The translations under genes and the position numbers were made by a program. Below are positions 1 to 12,630 of a DNA stretch of 64,000 nt, piece by piece; the stretch's first letter is position 1, and every line of letters starts with the position of its first letter. This DNA is from Dermatemys mawii (lineage: Eukaryota > Chordata > Testudines > Dermatemydidae). The stretch lies in the NCBI GenBank assembly GCA_007922305.1, contig ML677365.1, forward strand, positions 15,866,293 to 15,930,292, given 5' to 3'. The notes beneath the pieces were generated by a model. It saw only the letters and a list, made by a program, of their open reading frames with translations. It searched no databases and had not been told where the DNA came from.

Positions 1-1087
1 AGAGCCTTATTTGCCCTTTCCCACTGTGCCTTGTAGGCAATTAATGTCATTGTCCAACTATAGCCTCTCTGCATTGTTGCTAACTTTCTATTCCCATATT
101 TTCTCCCACTTGCCCCACCCAAAATAACATATGTTGGTTTTGTCTATCGTAGCATCATCTGATTACACTCAATATTCAGACTTAGTGCCTTCTGGAAAAT
201 TTTCCAATTTAGTGCATACCTTGTGTAATACTTACCCAGAGGGGGCAAGGTTAAAGGCCACTAGACAGGCTAGAGATTTTCTAATGACATCTAATAGGCA
301 TGAGGGCATAAAGCACATCCCTTCTCTACCTGCAGTCTACCTGCACGCCCCACTTTCTCTCCAAATGAAGCAACCCAACTGAATTTTACACATACATATG
401 CACAGGAGAAAAACCAAAAGTCATGGTAAAAATTGGAAGTGAAATAAGCTACCTGGGATGAGGAAGTTCATGGCTTCTGAGATATTGTAACTTAGATGCA
501 GGAATTTTCTCTCTCCAAACTTGATACTCCACAACTAATATAAAATTCAATAACTTTGACACATGATACAATGAGTGAAAAGCCTCTCAGATTTCAGGGG
601 GAGCTAGATCAGACCCTTAGTTATATGCAAGGCGTAAAATCTAGAAATAGGTTTTATATTAGAGAATGGTACTTCTATGTTTTTTCTTTCCCCTGTTTAT
701 TTACTAAATCATAGCATCCATGTTCATGACCACGTTTATCTCACTGAAGAATGAGCATTTTCTGTAAAGGAAATCAGGTAGCCTGCTAAATAAGACATTG
801 TAACATCAAGTGTTTCAGTAAATCCAGAACTACTGACACATTAAGATTCAGTAACATTTTAACCCAGCATTTTTTTCTTTGCTGTCCATTTTGTATGTTT
901 ATGTTTAGCACATAAAAATCTTTGAAAAACAATTACTTATCACTAAACATCTGAATAAAACGTATTTTTCACTTATGGGTGTTGTGGTGTTCACTCCATC
1001 TCCATCTAAATCATGTTAATGCTAGTTATTGACATTCACTTAGTGTGCATTAAGTCTCAATTTCAAAACATTGCTTCCTTTAATGCG
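1..1087. other. Unassigned AT-rich intergenic sequence
   Basis: I see no exon-like reading frame, tRNA or clear element here. The short open frames lack domain content and have no supporting splice context. The sequence is AT-rich and probably holds decayed repeats that cannot be placed by eye. Confidence 0.5.
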
Positions 1088-1172
1088 AGGGGCCTGACTT
1101 TCAGAATTGCTGAGTACACCCAACTCCAGTTGAAGTCCGTGGTACTCAGCACCTCTGAAAATAAGATTTTGA
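1088..1172. repeat. Hairpin MITE of the 'gctgagca...tgctcagcac' type
   Basis: The left half reads gggcctgactttcagaattg and the right half ends in the inverted form (ctcagcacctctgaaaataa), giving an imperfect snap-back with an 'agttgaagtc' centre. Another copy of the same pattern lies at 31963-32045. The family has no coding capacity. A MITE identity is inferred from the inverted-repeat structure and recurrence. Confidence 0.6.
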
Positions 1173-1985
1173 AACCCTGTCTAGCTCAAGGTATCATGTA
1201 GGCATGAGAAGCTAGGTGCTGTTGCAGGAGGTAGATATAGGACATAAATAGTAGGTCAACCCAAGTCTCCCCTGTTTAGGAATTAAAGAGCTTGCCTGGG
1301 GGTGAAAATGTGCGTAGATTCTCTCCTGCACTGCAGCTACTTATGTTAGACCTGTCTCACTGCCTCTCCCCTAGAGGGCTGTTGTAGACCACAGGTGTTA
1401 CTACATTGCTTGGGCTGTAGTAACCACGCTACATGTGATACCCTCCCTCTCCCATCAAAAGAAGAAAGGGGCAGACCTCAGCCAAACTTTGTTGTATCCC
1501 ACCCCCAACCCCCCAGATACAGGAGACTGGAGAGGTAATATTGGGAGATGTTATATGTCACAATTTCAAGGAACTGCACCTTTTCTCCTTACCCACCTCT
1601 GCATGGTCTCCTCCAGGAATACCATCTTAGGGCTCAGGTCTTTATCCATCACCTTTCTCTGGGCACGGACCTGCGTCCCTCAATCTCCTGACCAGGGGTT
1701 AGCCTTGTTCCCCCTTGCAGTTGCACTGTCATTTATCTCTACACTAGCCTGACTAATGTCCAGCCCTTATGCTTTTCTTTCTCTCCAAGAGCTGTGACCA
1801 ATGTAAGCAAACACTTATAGGTGACCAAACAGTTCCTCCAAAGCAGAGTATATTTATTTAAAGACAAAAACATCCAGAGAAAACAAAACAATAAAACGAT
1901 CTAAATGCATATTTAAATGTACCAGAAATCACTCATCATGCTTTGGGGATCCTGACAGGTTCAAGTCTTTCCAACGCTTTCTGAT
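1173..1985. other. Unassigned intergenic sequence
   Basis: No gene or clear element was recognised. A 105-codon open frame at 1435-1752 has biased, low-information composition and no domain, and is treated as chance. Confidence 0.45.
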
Positions 1986-2726
1986 AGAGCTGCCAACTTT
2001 CTAATTGCAGAAAACCAAACACCCTTGCCCCGCCCCTTCTCCGAGGCCCCGCCCCACTCACTACATCCCCCCTTCCTCCGTTGCTCGCTCTACCCCGCCC
2101 TCACGCACTAGCTCATTTTTACCAGGTTGGGACAGGGAGTTGGGGTACAGGAGGGGGTGAGCACTCTGGGATTGGGGTAGACATTAGGGGTTTGGGGTAC
2201 AGGATGGGGATCTGGGCTGGGGAAGGAGATTGGGGTATTGAAGGGGGTGAAGGCTGTGTCTGGAGTTGCGGGCTCAAGTGGGGCTGGGGAGGAGGGGTGC
2301 GAGTTTTGGTGCAGGAGGGTGCTCAGGACTAGGGCAGAGGATTGGTGTGTGGGAGGGGGTGAGGGGTACGGGCTCTGAGCGGCGCTGATCTCAGGTGGTT
2401 CCTGGGATGCGGTGTCCTGTCCCTCTGGCTCCTAGGTGGAGGCACGGCCAGGGGCTCTGCATGCGCTCCCATCCACAGGCATTCTGCGATTCCCATCCAA
2501 TGGGAGCTGCGGAGCCGGCATTTGGAGAGGGTGTAACATACCCCTCTGTCTAGGAGCTGGACATGCCACCAGCTTCCTGGGAGCCAGGTGGAGCTGGGCC
2601 AGGGGTCTACCAGCCCCACTGCACCACCAACCAGACTTTTAATGGCCAAGTCAGTGGTGCTCACTGGAGCCACCAAGGTCCCTTTGAGGGGGTGTTCTAG
2701 TTGAAAACTGGACACCTAGCAGCCTT
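1986..2726. mobile_element. GC-rich non-autonomous DNA transposon, copy A
   Basis: It starts with a 'gctgccaactttctaattgc' block and ends with the inverted counterpart (gttgaaaactggacacctag, then cagcctt). The middle is G-rich and built from degenerate 'ttggggt...gggagggggtgag' units. The same architecture, order and end sequences recur at 59848-60620, so the two are copies of one family about 0.75 kb long. The terminal inverted similarity suggests a cut-and-paste element with no transposase. Open frames inside it (for example 2081-2332 and 2329-2715) are products of the repetitive G/C composition and are not genes. Confidence 0.65.
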
Positions 2727-5319
2727 ACTTCCAGAGGTTTGGCCTCTCCTTGCACAAAAGATCATGTCCATTTGTTGAAACAAAATGGAGGCCCTTCTGT
2801 CAGGTTAAACTCAGCCTTTGTACCAGAAGCCCTTTCATGGATCTTTCATGGTCCTTTGTACCAGTGTATGCAAAACGCACATGGAAGGGGTACTTCCCTG
2901 CAGCTGTATATAGTCCCAGCAACTACAGTAATTACAACCCCCCTTCCCCCCCATACACACTGTTTTTAGTTCCTGGAAGAGCTGTGGTAATCTTTCTTCA
3001 TGAAACAGACTACAATCCATATTCTGAAATGATACACATCACCTTCATAAAGTTAATACACTGGTTCCCAATGCTACTGCATGTGGTTGCAGTATCTGTT
3101 ATGCTACCCATGTGGGTTGAGGGGAGCATCTCCCTTCTCCCTCACTACTGTGTGGGGACATTCGTCATTATGGAAATGGAGCATTCACTTCGCCCTCTCA
3201 TGTGTGGATCTGTTTGGCTTCATCATACCTTCTTTTCTCCTGGGATGAAGTTGAAAACCAGGGAAATAGTCTTTGAACAGTACAAATCTTGTACAATTCC
3301 TAAGTGGCCGTGAGTCAGGCAAGCACATATTTTTGGACACCAGAGGATAAGCTGAGTAAGACTATCTTAGCGATTATGTGGACGTCATCAAGGAATAGGT
3401 ACTCCCATTGGAGTTCTGGAGGGCCAAAAGGCTGCTTGCTTAATAGATTTTTCTGGGGAAATTTGTACTATTTTCTGCAGTTCCATTTCTTAAAAACTGT
3501 AACAAAATACAAAAATCCTGTTGTGTTGCGATCTTCATCTTAAAACACATCTAATAATATTTATCCAAATTCCAAGTGAGATCATCCTCTTTAATTTTTG
3601 CCCTGAAGGGAATGAAAAGAGCAGAAATCCTATTCAGACTGACATGAAGGGAGCTGAGTCTAAGTCGCAGCGTCTCCTGCTCCCTCTCATCTTGCTGATG
3701 TCATGCTCTATGAACTGAGCTTGTTTTGTAGCCTGATCCGTAGAGATGCTGAATAGCTTTTCTTACAGGGAGTCCTGGGTGCTCAGCTCGTTGCAGGATC
3801 TAGTCCTTGGTGCTCTACTGGTGCAGTGGGAACATGAGTGGGTTAGAGAGGGATGTGCCAGGGAGAGCCGCTCTACTTAACATCCCAAACCTGATTCAAA
3901 TGTTCCATTTCTTTTCTTCTTCTTCTTTTCTTTTTTTATCATTCTTCTTTAAGCATTTGTCCACGTGGCTCCCATGATGAGTGAGGTAGCAGTTCTGTTG
4001 CTAATCTTTGAATATCAGGGCAAAAAAAGGTTGAGGAAACCCCTGCTATTAGTGCACCTTTTAGTTCTTTCATATTTATTCCTCACTTGTCTGCATTTGC
4101 ACAGATACATCCAGAGTAGAAAACACAATGTTAGTTGGCTCAAACTACCCGTATTTTCAGCTGCGTTATACATTGAGCCTGCTAGCATATAAATCTGGTT
4201 CATTGTTGCTGAAGCATTGTGTAAGTACATGAGATCATCTCTTAGTGACCTTTCCAAGCAACTGATGCTTCTGAGTAGATTATATACTCTAAAACCTTCT
4301 GTAAAATATTTTATATACAAACTGGTTAATCAGGAAGTGTGATAAGCTGATTGTTACACTTTCTGCTGCATGTACATTTAGTTACAAAAATGATATAATT
4401 AAAAGGGGCTGTATCTAGAATATGACAAGAAGCCTTTATTTCTTTATATTCTTGAGAACTTAGGGCCCAATCCTGCTCCCATGGAAGTCAATGTAAAATT
4501 CCCATTGACTGCAACGTACACAGAATTGGATAGGGATGTTAGTGTGTGCACTACTGTTCACACAGTATGTCTTAGCTCTTAAAAATAGTTCACAGAATAT
4601 TTTAGCAGATTGGCAAAGCCCGTGTTAATTTTTTAAAATTTGACAGTGAGACAATGTAGGATGTCAGCTGAAATATACTGCAGAGTTGCTAGGGGGCTGT
4701 GATGACAGAGATCAACCCAGGAATATGAAGCGGTTTAATCAAGATGTTGGAAAATTGAAATCAGAACCACTTTTCATGTCTGTTTATTTTTAAAAGCATC
4801 CTTCTAATTTATCTTCACATTGCCGTTTTTGCTCACTGAACTGTCTGCTGCTTTTTCTGCCCTTTACAGCCTACAGATAATGGAAAGACTTTCTGTAATG
4901 TCATAAGTACTGCTACAAGCTTACTATACATCATTTCCTTTATAATATCTATGGCAGGCTTTGGACCTGGATCTCCTCTGATTTGCAGTGGTACAGCCAG
5001 GAAGAACTGTGCTCAAGTCAGAGATGAAACCAGTCTAAGGCCTTTTCTACACTAGGGAAGTTTATAATAAAATCCACACTGCTGTTCCCAGTGGGAGTCC
5101 TAGTATAGACAAGGCTCTAGCAGCTTCTTGCACTCCAGAATCTGTAGGGCCAGATTCTACCAGCAATGCAGTACAAAGCTGAAACACCACATCAGAGGAG
5201 CTAGCCTTACTCCACTTACTCCACTTTCATGGTTTAGTATGTTTATTGGTGTAAAGGTCTCCTTTGAAGATAGATATACAAGCTGTCCCCCTCAACTTTT
5301 TCTGACATTCAAAGACGTG
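2727..5319. other. Unassigned intergenic sequence
   Basis: No gene was recognised. A 187-codon frame at 2750-3313 has no domain or splice context. A pyrimidine (CTT-rich) tract lies near 3910-3955. Around 4448-4545 there is a short 'gggcccaatcctgc...aagtcaatg' repeat typical of old amniote SINE/MITE tails. Confidence 0.45.
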
Positions 5320-5825
5320 AACATAAGAATGGCCATACTGGGTCATAACAAAGGTCCTTCTAGCCCAGTATCCTGTCTTCCAACAGTGACCAATGCCAGG
5401 TGCCCCAGAGGGAATGAACAGAACAGACGATCATCAAGTGATCCATCCCTTGTCACCCATTCCCAGCTTCTGGCAAACATCTCTGCCCATCCTGGCTACT
5501 AGCCATTGATTGACCTATCCTCCACTAATTTATCTAGGGGTTTTTTTTTTAGCCCTGTTATAGTCTTGGCCTTCACAACATCCTCTGGCAAGGTTGACAG
5601 TGCATTGTGTGAAAAAAATACTTTTTTGTTTGTTTTAAACCTGCTGCCTATTAATTTCATTTGATAACCCCTAGTTCTTGTGTTATAAGGAGTAAATAAA
5701 ACTTCATTATTTACTTTCTCCACCTCACTCATGATTTTATAGATCTCAATCATATCCCCCCTTAGTCATCTCTTTTCCAAGCTGAAAAGTCCCAGGCTTG
5801 TTTTTCCCAGTATTATATTTCAAGT
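5320..5825 (-). mobile_element. CR1-type LINE 3' fragment
   Basis: On the minus strand the region reads through a frame (5499-5753) with the motifs [37 protein letters not shown] and [13 protein letters not shown]. These are the conserved 3' portion of CR1-group LINEs ('drgDMIEvyKi ... NsLPEdVV'). On the plus strand it starts with acataagaatggccatactg. The copy is 5'-truncated, as usual for CR1, and carries small deletions. A second copy of the same subfamily is at 36186-36425. Confidence 0.85.
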
Positions 5826-8269
5826 TATAGATTTGAAAGATTCTTCCTCCTCCATTCACTTAAAAAAAAAAAAAAAAGGCCCATAGACATGGCTTTCAAG
5901 AGGGTTCTGCAAGCCTGAGATGATAGGTCCACCATCCCATGATGTGAATGTACGGACACGGCTCTTGAAGAATTAGAGTTACTGGTAAGTCATCTTTTAT
6001 TTCTTCTTGTTTTCAACCTGAGAGATCAGGGATATAAATTCTAGGCATCTCTCTTTCTGCATACACAACTGAAAGCATAAGGTGTTGAATCTTTAGTCAA
6101 GACAGCCTTTCTCCAAAAATGTTCATTAGACACCAAAGTTAAATAGACATTAGCAAAACCAGATTTAAATGGACTTCATAAAAATCCCTTTCCCTTCTCT
6201 ATTGCTTGCTTCCACTTTCTTGGCTTTTCCAATGTTACTGGGCTTCTCTTCACTACAGAAGTTCAGTTAGTTGATGTGATGCTGAACATGAGGTGTGCTG
6301 GTCTTCGCTAACTTTAAAGGCATGGTCAGCATCATGTTAGCTACTGCAATTCTTCACAAATTCTGTAGTATAGAGTAGACTATAATTTCGCTAGCTACTG
6401 AAGAATCTTCCAGACTAGAGAAGACCAGTTAAAGGACAAGAAGAGAGAAAATCTCTTTTAAAAAAGAACAAAAAATGCTATAGGTCTTTTTAATCATAAA
6501 GAAAAAAAGGTTACATGACCTTTTTTTTAACACTTTGCAGGTAAGATAATAAAACTAAGAGCAAAAAATATGGGGAGACAAAGCCAAACCATCTGATTCC
6601 CAACTGTGTAATTTATACAATTTATACTTCAACAGTGTGTAAGGTCAGTACAGTACTGGTTTTTTGAGAATGTAAGATTTCCCTACATTAGTATTTTTAT
6701 TGTGATATGTTCCTGTTGGGTACTATTTTATTTATCATTTTCATAGATACAACTTTCAATATTATCCAGTATCATTACTGGATATGTGAAAACACATGCC
6801 AGACCAATGCCAAGTAGATTAACACTCGGAAATCTAATCAAAGTCTGCTAATACAATATGCTAGGGGCAGCCAATAGGGGAAATTGGGTCAAATCTGGAC
6901 CGTCAGATGCTTTCAAATGGATCCCCAAATCTTTTATTTACTTTATTATCATTGTTATTTTTTTTTTATTATTTTCTCTGGAGTGTGATCCTTGACAAAT
7001 AATAATTGATCACCCCCTACAATATGGCATGATGGATCACCTAGCAATATTTGCTCTAGCTTCTAATAAATTTGTCTCATCACTTGCAAAGGAAAGAATA
7101 CAAGGCATTGGGAATACAACTTCCACACAATAAGGATTTCTGCCACAACTAGTTTGACTACTCCACATGGAAAAGTTGGTTTAGGTCAGTACAAGGAATT
7201 ACTGCCCCTTAGCCTGTTGCACAAAAAATTTACACTTAAAATTTAAAGAACACCTGCATTGTTTATTATTGAACAAGTTAGTATATTTTGAAAATACATA
7301 CTAGTGACTCAACATTTAATGTTTGGAACTTTGGTCATTGCTAAAGTGTTTAATTTTGGTAACTGTTCACTATGCTGTACAGAAAATGAGAAACTGCGGA
7401 GCACTTGTAAAAAGGAATGGAACAACTTTTAAAAAGATAAACCAAATACGACATATTCATTTAACTTTGGAACTATGTGTTCTTAATGAGCATTAAGTGC
7501 TGTAAATGTACACAGCGCTTTTCAAAACATAGAATCAGACAGAGTTCCTGCCCCAAAGAAACAAAACAAGTTTACACATGATGGACTGGGTGATAGATTC
7601 ACCTCGCAGTTCCAGTACTACATTGCATTAAGACTGACCTTTAAATTTACAAAAATGACCTTGTGTCCTTATTTTGTGTCTTTGTGAGGAAGGAAAGAAA
7701 GGTTTGTGTCACACAGAAAAAAACGGAGAGGGGTGAGGGCAGAGTATGATTCTGCTTGTCTTTGTCATATTACGACTTCAGGCCATGTTTATCCTGAAAG
7801 ACTTTTCTGATGACTTGAGAACTAATGACATGACGGCATCACAAGAGTTGAAAGACTGAAAGTTGAGCAGCTGAGAGCAGATGGGCCTTGAGAGTTTCAC
7901 ACCAACGACTAATGAACATTTTAGAGTTAGGATGTCTTTGCTGAGGATTCAAACTCCCAGTTTCTTCAGCTAATCTTGCAATCATGATTCTGAAATCCTT
8001 CCCCTCCAGCAAAACCAGATGTGACATTCCTGATATTTGTAAGGTAGAAATTAAAAGCGGGGAAAAAAAAACCCCTTTATAAAAGGCACTTTCAGGTTTT
8101 CTTTTTAGTGCACATTATAAAGCTGCAAAAAGTTCAAAGAATCTTTTGTAGGTGACCTTGAAAGGTAAAGTGAACATCTTTCATCTCTCAAGAGCTTAGT
8201 TCAGGGTTCTGTTTTTCATCTAGGTTGTGTATGAATGTTTTGAGTGGGATACTGAAGCGATGACCTCTC
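5826..8269. other. Unassigned AT-rich intergenic sequence with an A-tract
   Basis: A poly-A run of 16 lies at about 5863-5878, adjacent to the CR1 fragment. Around 7501-7580 a 'cagcgcttttcaaaacatag ... gttcctgccccaaagaaac' block resembles an old amniote SINE tail. No host exon was recognised. The 62-codon frame 7839-8027 shows nothing specific. Confidence 0.45.
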
Positions 8270-8383
8270 TGTGGTCTCTTCCCAGCTCTACCTCTGATTT
8301 GCTCAATGGCCTTGAGCAAATCACTTAATCTGTGTCTGTTTCTTTGCCTCAGTGTACCATGTGTAAAGTGGATAGAATAATAC
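8270..8383 (+). repeat. MIR/CORE-SINE fragment
   Basis: The segment has the CORE-SINE order: ctctacctctgatttgctc, then ccttgagcaaatcacttaat, ctgtgtctgtttctttgcct, and cagtgtacc...gtgtaaagtggatagaataata. This matches the MIR core (ttgggcaagtcacttaacctctctgtgcctcagtttcctcatctgtaaaatgggg) at the pattern level. It is cut by the LTR insertion at 8384. Confidence 0.75.
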
Positions 8384-8694
8384 TGTGATGGGATAGACTA
8401 GGCCCAAAGGCCCCCTGCTGGAGGCCTCAAGGTTCTGCCACAGTCAACCCAGGGAAGAAGCAGTGGAGAGGTCCTCCATGCAGGCTAGTGTGGCTGCAGG
8501 GGAAACAGTCGATCAGGCCTCAGGAGGGCCATATAAAAGCAGCTGCAGAGCAAAGTAATAGTCAGAGGCTGCTTGGAGTGGGAGAAGAAAGAACTGCAGG
8601 CCTGGATGTCTGGAAGATCAGCAGGGCCACAGGTGGTTTGCTAGCAGACCCTGGGGGAGCATTGAGGGAGCTCTGTAGCCTGGCCCAAAGTTGG
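8384..8694 (+). mobile_element. Solo LTR, first part (retroviral-type)
   Basis: It begins TGTGATGGGATAGACTAGGC immediately after MIR sequence and carries a TATA box at 8532-8537. It breaks off at about 8694. The matching second part resumes near 10636 and ends in ...CATTACA at 10998. Flanking pentamers AATAC (8379-8383) and ACTAC (10999-11003) differ at one base, consistent with an old 5-bp target duplication of an LTR element. No coding sequence is present, so it is a solo LTR of an endogenous retrovirus-like element. Confidence 0.55.
8532..8537 (+). promoter_or_regulatory. TATA box of the solo LTR
   Basis: TATAAA sits within ccatataaaagcagctgc, about 150 bp into the LTR, where a U3 core promoter would lie. 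Whether it is still used cannot be judged from sequence. Confidence 0.4.
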
Positions 8695-10635
8695 GTAAAT
8701 ATAATTATAATTTGAGGATTAGCAGGTTCTTGTCCCAAGATCAGTCCCAGTAAGATTATTGTAAAATTATCATATAATTTGGGAACCCCAATGTGCACCG
8801 CTCACACTATAGGAACTAGAGTATATGATTTATTAATAATTTAGCAAAGATTGTACACATACTTAAACTCAACAAAGCAGATAGAGATAATACAGAAAGT
8901 ACATTTGGACGTCCATACTTACACCCTTGTCTTTCATACTTAACCATTATCTTTCTCATCGCCATCATCCTTCTCATCTTCCCCGGTGGCCATCATTGTG
9001 GCCCCTCCCAAGGTCTACATCTCTCCAGCCTATCTGGTGCCTCTGGGATGTTACTTTTATAGCAGGTTACGCTGATGCTGCCATGGTCAGCGCATGTTTC
9101 CTAAAAGTCCTTATTTGTATTTCTTTTCCTTAAGGTGTCCATTTTCTATAGGTTGGTATATGTATGATGTTACCCTATTAGCATATACGTCAATTTGCTG
9201 TCATGGCAGCATTGCGGTCGGAGGTTCTGTCTGTGACCTTCTGGATGCTGGTGTCAGCGATGTTCTCTGCTGGTGTCAGCTGTGTTCTGTGGGTGGGTGA
9301 TGTCACTATTTTGGACAAAATTCCCCCCTCTGGCATACCACTTTCAGTTCCCTATAACTTATGAGTTACTTAAGTTTATCTATACCAAAGATTATAGGCC
9401 TCAAGCCACACACTATCTACTAAAGCCAAATCTTACTTCTGTACCCTAAGAAATTGATGGGTACCCTTCTCCTATAGGTTACTGGATTATGACACTTACT
9501 TTCCAAATATATTAATAAAGCTTATCTCACTCAAAAAGTGCCAACCTAGGCTTTCTTGGGGACCGCCAAGTCACAGGCATGTGCAGCACATTTCATTAGG
9601 GTGTGCACTGGGGAAAGCTGTCTCCTCCCAAACAGCCTGGCCCCCACATCCAATCCCCATCCACTTCCTGCCCCCTCAGGGGCCCCCAACCTATTCAACC
9701 TCCCCCACTCTCCTTGTCCCCTGAGAGCCTTTGCTACGGACCCCCCAACCCACCCACCCCCCCGAGAACCATACCCTCATCTAACCCCCCCCCTGCTCTC
9801 TGGCCCCTGACTGCCCCCTCCCAAGACCCCTCACTCTAACCACCACCACCACCCGAGACTCCACTCCCTATCTAAGCCCCTCCACTCCTGGTCCCCTGAC
9901 TGCCTCCTCCAGAGACCCCCCTCCACCTCTTAATCACTGCCCAGGACCTCACCCCCCCCATCCCCTGACTGCCCTGACCTCTAGCCACACCCCTGCTCCC
10001 TGGCAGGCCCCCTGGGACTCCCACACCCTATCCAATGCCCTCATTCCCTGATTGCCCCCTGAGACCCTCTGCCCCTTATCCAACCCCCCAGTCCAGCCCC
10101 AGCGCCCTCACCATGTTGCCACTCTGAGCCAGACACACTACCATGATGATCCCCCAGAGCTTGCTGTGTGTCTGGCCCAGAGCCAGACACGCTGTCACGC
10201 AGCCCTGCCCCCGCAAAGCGCTGCTCGTGCGGCGCACTGAGGCTGCGGGGAAGGAGGAACAGGTGGGGAAGAGCAGCCTCCCTAGCCAGAACTCAAAGGC
10301 TGCTGGCCCACCCTGCATTAGGGTGTGCCTGGGCACACCCGGCACACCCCATGCGGACGCCTATGCTCCAAGTTGTGGTGTACCCTGCGGTTACCAACTG
10401 AGTGTAGATGCCAGATAAACCTATGATGTGATGTAGATAGTTCCTCCCTTTGATTCCACAAAGTTCAGGGCCCACTCTTAACCTGAGCCAAAGGTTGCCA
10501 ACCCTTATGCTGACATATTCATAACTGAATATACTTTTTGCTATATAGCAGTTCTTACTGGATTTTACAAACTGGCAGGCTTCTTGCATTACTACTAAAT
10601 ATAATAAAACAGAATAACAAAGCAATGAACATAAT
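8695..10635. mobile_element. Insertion splitting the solo LTR (itself composite)
   Basis: The LTR is interrupted by about 1.9 kb. The pentamer GGTAA occurs on both sides (within 'tgggtaa' on the left and 'caggtaa' on the right), which would fit an LTR-type 5-bp target duplication. The outer parts (8695-9550 and 10382-10635) are AT-rich and non-coding. The centre is a C-rich block described separately. I do not recognise the family. Confidence 0.4.
9594..10381. repeat. C-rich interspersed repeat with terminal 'attagggtgtgc' boxes
   Basis: The block is built of degenerate 'cccctgactgccccctcc...gagaccc' units. A copy of 'cattagggtgtgc' occurs near its start (about 9594) and again near 10317, before the palindrome-like 'gggcacacccggcacacccc'. 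The composition opens many spurious frames on both strands. It is probably a non-autonomous DNA transposon. Confidence 0.4.
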
Positions 10636-10998
10636 ACAGGTAAGCTGGCCTACTGGACTACAGCTCCTGGTTGTTTGCTGGGACTGAGCCTGGGGAGTGT
10701 TGCAGGAAGACAGTGTCTCCAGGGAGGAAGCCCTGGGATGCAGCCCCATACTGGGGCAGGACTACGTAAAGACCAAAGCCCTGGGAGGACTACAGCGAGA
10801 CGCCACCAAAGAGGTACTGAGGCCCCAGTGGACCATATACCCTGGAAGGGGTTTGTGCTGGTTAACATGCAGACAGTGTGACTCAGCTAGAGCGTTGCGT
10901 CACTGACCAATCTGCCTGAGAATCACTAAAAGGGGTCACCAGAACTAGAGAACACAGACATGCTCAACTTATGAGAGGTGGGTGCCAACCTCATTACA
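10636..10998 (+). mobile_element. Solo LTR, second part
   Basis: This continues the LTR begun at 8384 after the nested insertion. It runs 'agctggcctactggactaca' onward and terminates in ...gccaacctcattaca, giving a TG...CA element whose two parts add to about 675 bp. No polyadenylation signal is obvious. Confidence 0.5.
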
Positions 10999-11224
10999 AC
11001 TACATAACAGTCAAAGCTCACCTGGGTGCTGTGTGGGTTAAGTGCTTTGGTTCCTTGTTAAAAAGATGATGTATTTGTTCAAAGTTTGATTGTTCCATAC
11101 AGCTGACGGAAACGCAGCTATCTGAATTAGAGAGGAACTGAACTCCTGACGCTGCAAATGTACTCGATTGGAATCAGCTGTAGTCTCATCCCCACATAGG
11201 GTGTGAAAAAATATAATCGGAATT
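10999..11224. other. Unassigned intergenic sequence
   Basis: Nothing recognisable was found apart from the flank of the LTR insertion. Confidence 0.4.
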
Positions 11225-11410
11225 TAGAAGTTGCCATGTTGGATCAGACGCAGGGTCCACCTAATGCAGAGTCCTGTCACTGATAGTGGCTAGAACCAAA
11301 TGTCACATAGGGAAGTGGAAAAAAGAATAACCTGCCCATAATGGAAAATTCTTCCTAATCCAATCAATTAGTGGTCTGTTTATGCCCTGAAGCATGAGGA
11401 TTATACACTA
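11225..11410 (-). mobile_element. CR1-type LINE fragment
   Basis: The plus-strand order 'ccatgttggatcagac', 'cctgtcactgatagtggcta', 'cttcctaatccaatcaatta' and 'gccctgaagcatgagga' is the reverse complement of a CR1 3' region. It is divergent and short. Confidence 0.6.
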
Positions 11411-12149
11411 ACGTTAGGCCCATTCCTGTGATCCTGGTGCACTCCAAATGCCCTCTACAGTCAGTGGGCTTAGCTTTAATGGAACTACTTGTGTGAACAA
11501 GGTTACGTATTAGTGCAATGTTTGCAAGTTCTAGGTCCTACAGAGGAAAGAGAATTAACTGATTCTGTTTATTCAGACTACTGTAAGCCTTTCCTTTTTG
11601 AATGTAAAAATAAACTATAGAAATTGAAGAATATATAAATATACCATAACAGTGTATCCTGTTATGAGTTTTCCTCAGTGATCTGCATTAAACCGTAGGT
11701 TCTTTGTTGAATGTCTAGACTTTCTATTCCACGTAAACATTTCTTCAAGGGAGAAATTTTATATTTAAAAAACCCTTTCCCTATTGATCCCTGAAGAGGC
11801 TCATAAAATGAAGCTTCCCTAAATCAGCTTTCTCATACCAGAGATCGGTACTTAAAATTGATATCTCCTATTCTCTCCCTCTCTCCTCTCTGAAATAACC
11901 TACTAATGGATGAGGGGTGTTTATAGCATCTCTCTTTAAATTCCCAGTGTTCATTCTGTGCTTCCAGAGCAATTATGATTAGACTTAATGATTTAAGGAA
12001 AAATTCAGCAAAATAAATGAATGAGGAAGGGGAAAAGCTTCTGATCTATCTCACACAGAGCTTTTAGTGTGATACAGCAGCTGATATTTCATGTTTATTA
12101 CACTACAATCTGGAATATGGACAAGTACAAAGAAAGAGTCCTTTTGCTC

Positions 12150-12560
12150 ACAGAGCACATAAAAATGGATGTCCTATCCTAATATTTAACGAGCCTCATA
12201 GTTAGAAAGCTTTTCCTAATATTTAAACTAAATCTCCCTCACTGCAGAGTAGCCCAATTATTTTTTGTCCTGTCTTCAGTGGACATGTAAAGCAATTTGT
12301 CACCTATTCTCTTTACAACAGCCCTTAATATACTTGAAGACTGTTATCAGGTCCCTACTCAGTCTTCTTTTCTTAAAACTAAATGTGCCCAGTTTTTTTA
12401 ATCTTTCTTGATAGGTCAGTTTTTCTAGCCCTTTTATCATTTATGTTACTCTCCTCTGGACTCTCTCCAATTTATCCATATCTTTCTTAAAGTGTGGCAC
12501 TCAAAAGTGGACACATTACTCCAGTTGAGGCTTCACCAGTGCTAAGTAGAGTGGGACAGT
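12150..12560 (-). mobile_element. CR1-type LINE fragment
   Basis: On the plus strand it has the block order typical of antisense CR1: 'cctgtcttcagtggacatgt', 'gaagactgttatcaggtccc', 'ctctcctctggactctctcc', 'aaagtgtggcactcaaaagt' and 'ccagtgctaagtagagtggg'. No intact frame remains. Confidence 0.75.
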
Positions 12561-12630
12561 TTTCTCCTGTGCTTACAAATTGATTGTGTAATAATTTGTT
12601 CCACTATTGAAGTTAGCCTGATTGGTCTAT

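Noticed and set aside
2750..3313. 187-codon plus-strand open frame
   Set aside because: No domain, low-complexity stretches, no splice context, no conservation signal visible; likely chance.
9556..9839. Overlapping proline-rich frames
   Set aside because: Produced by C-rich degenerate repeats.
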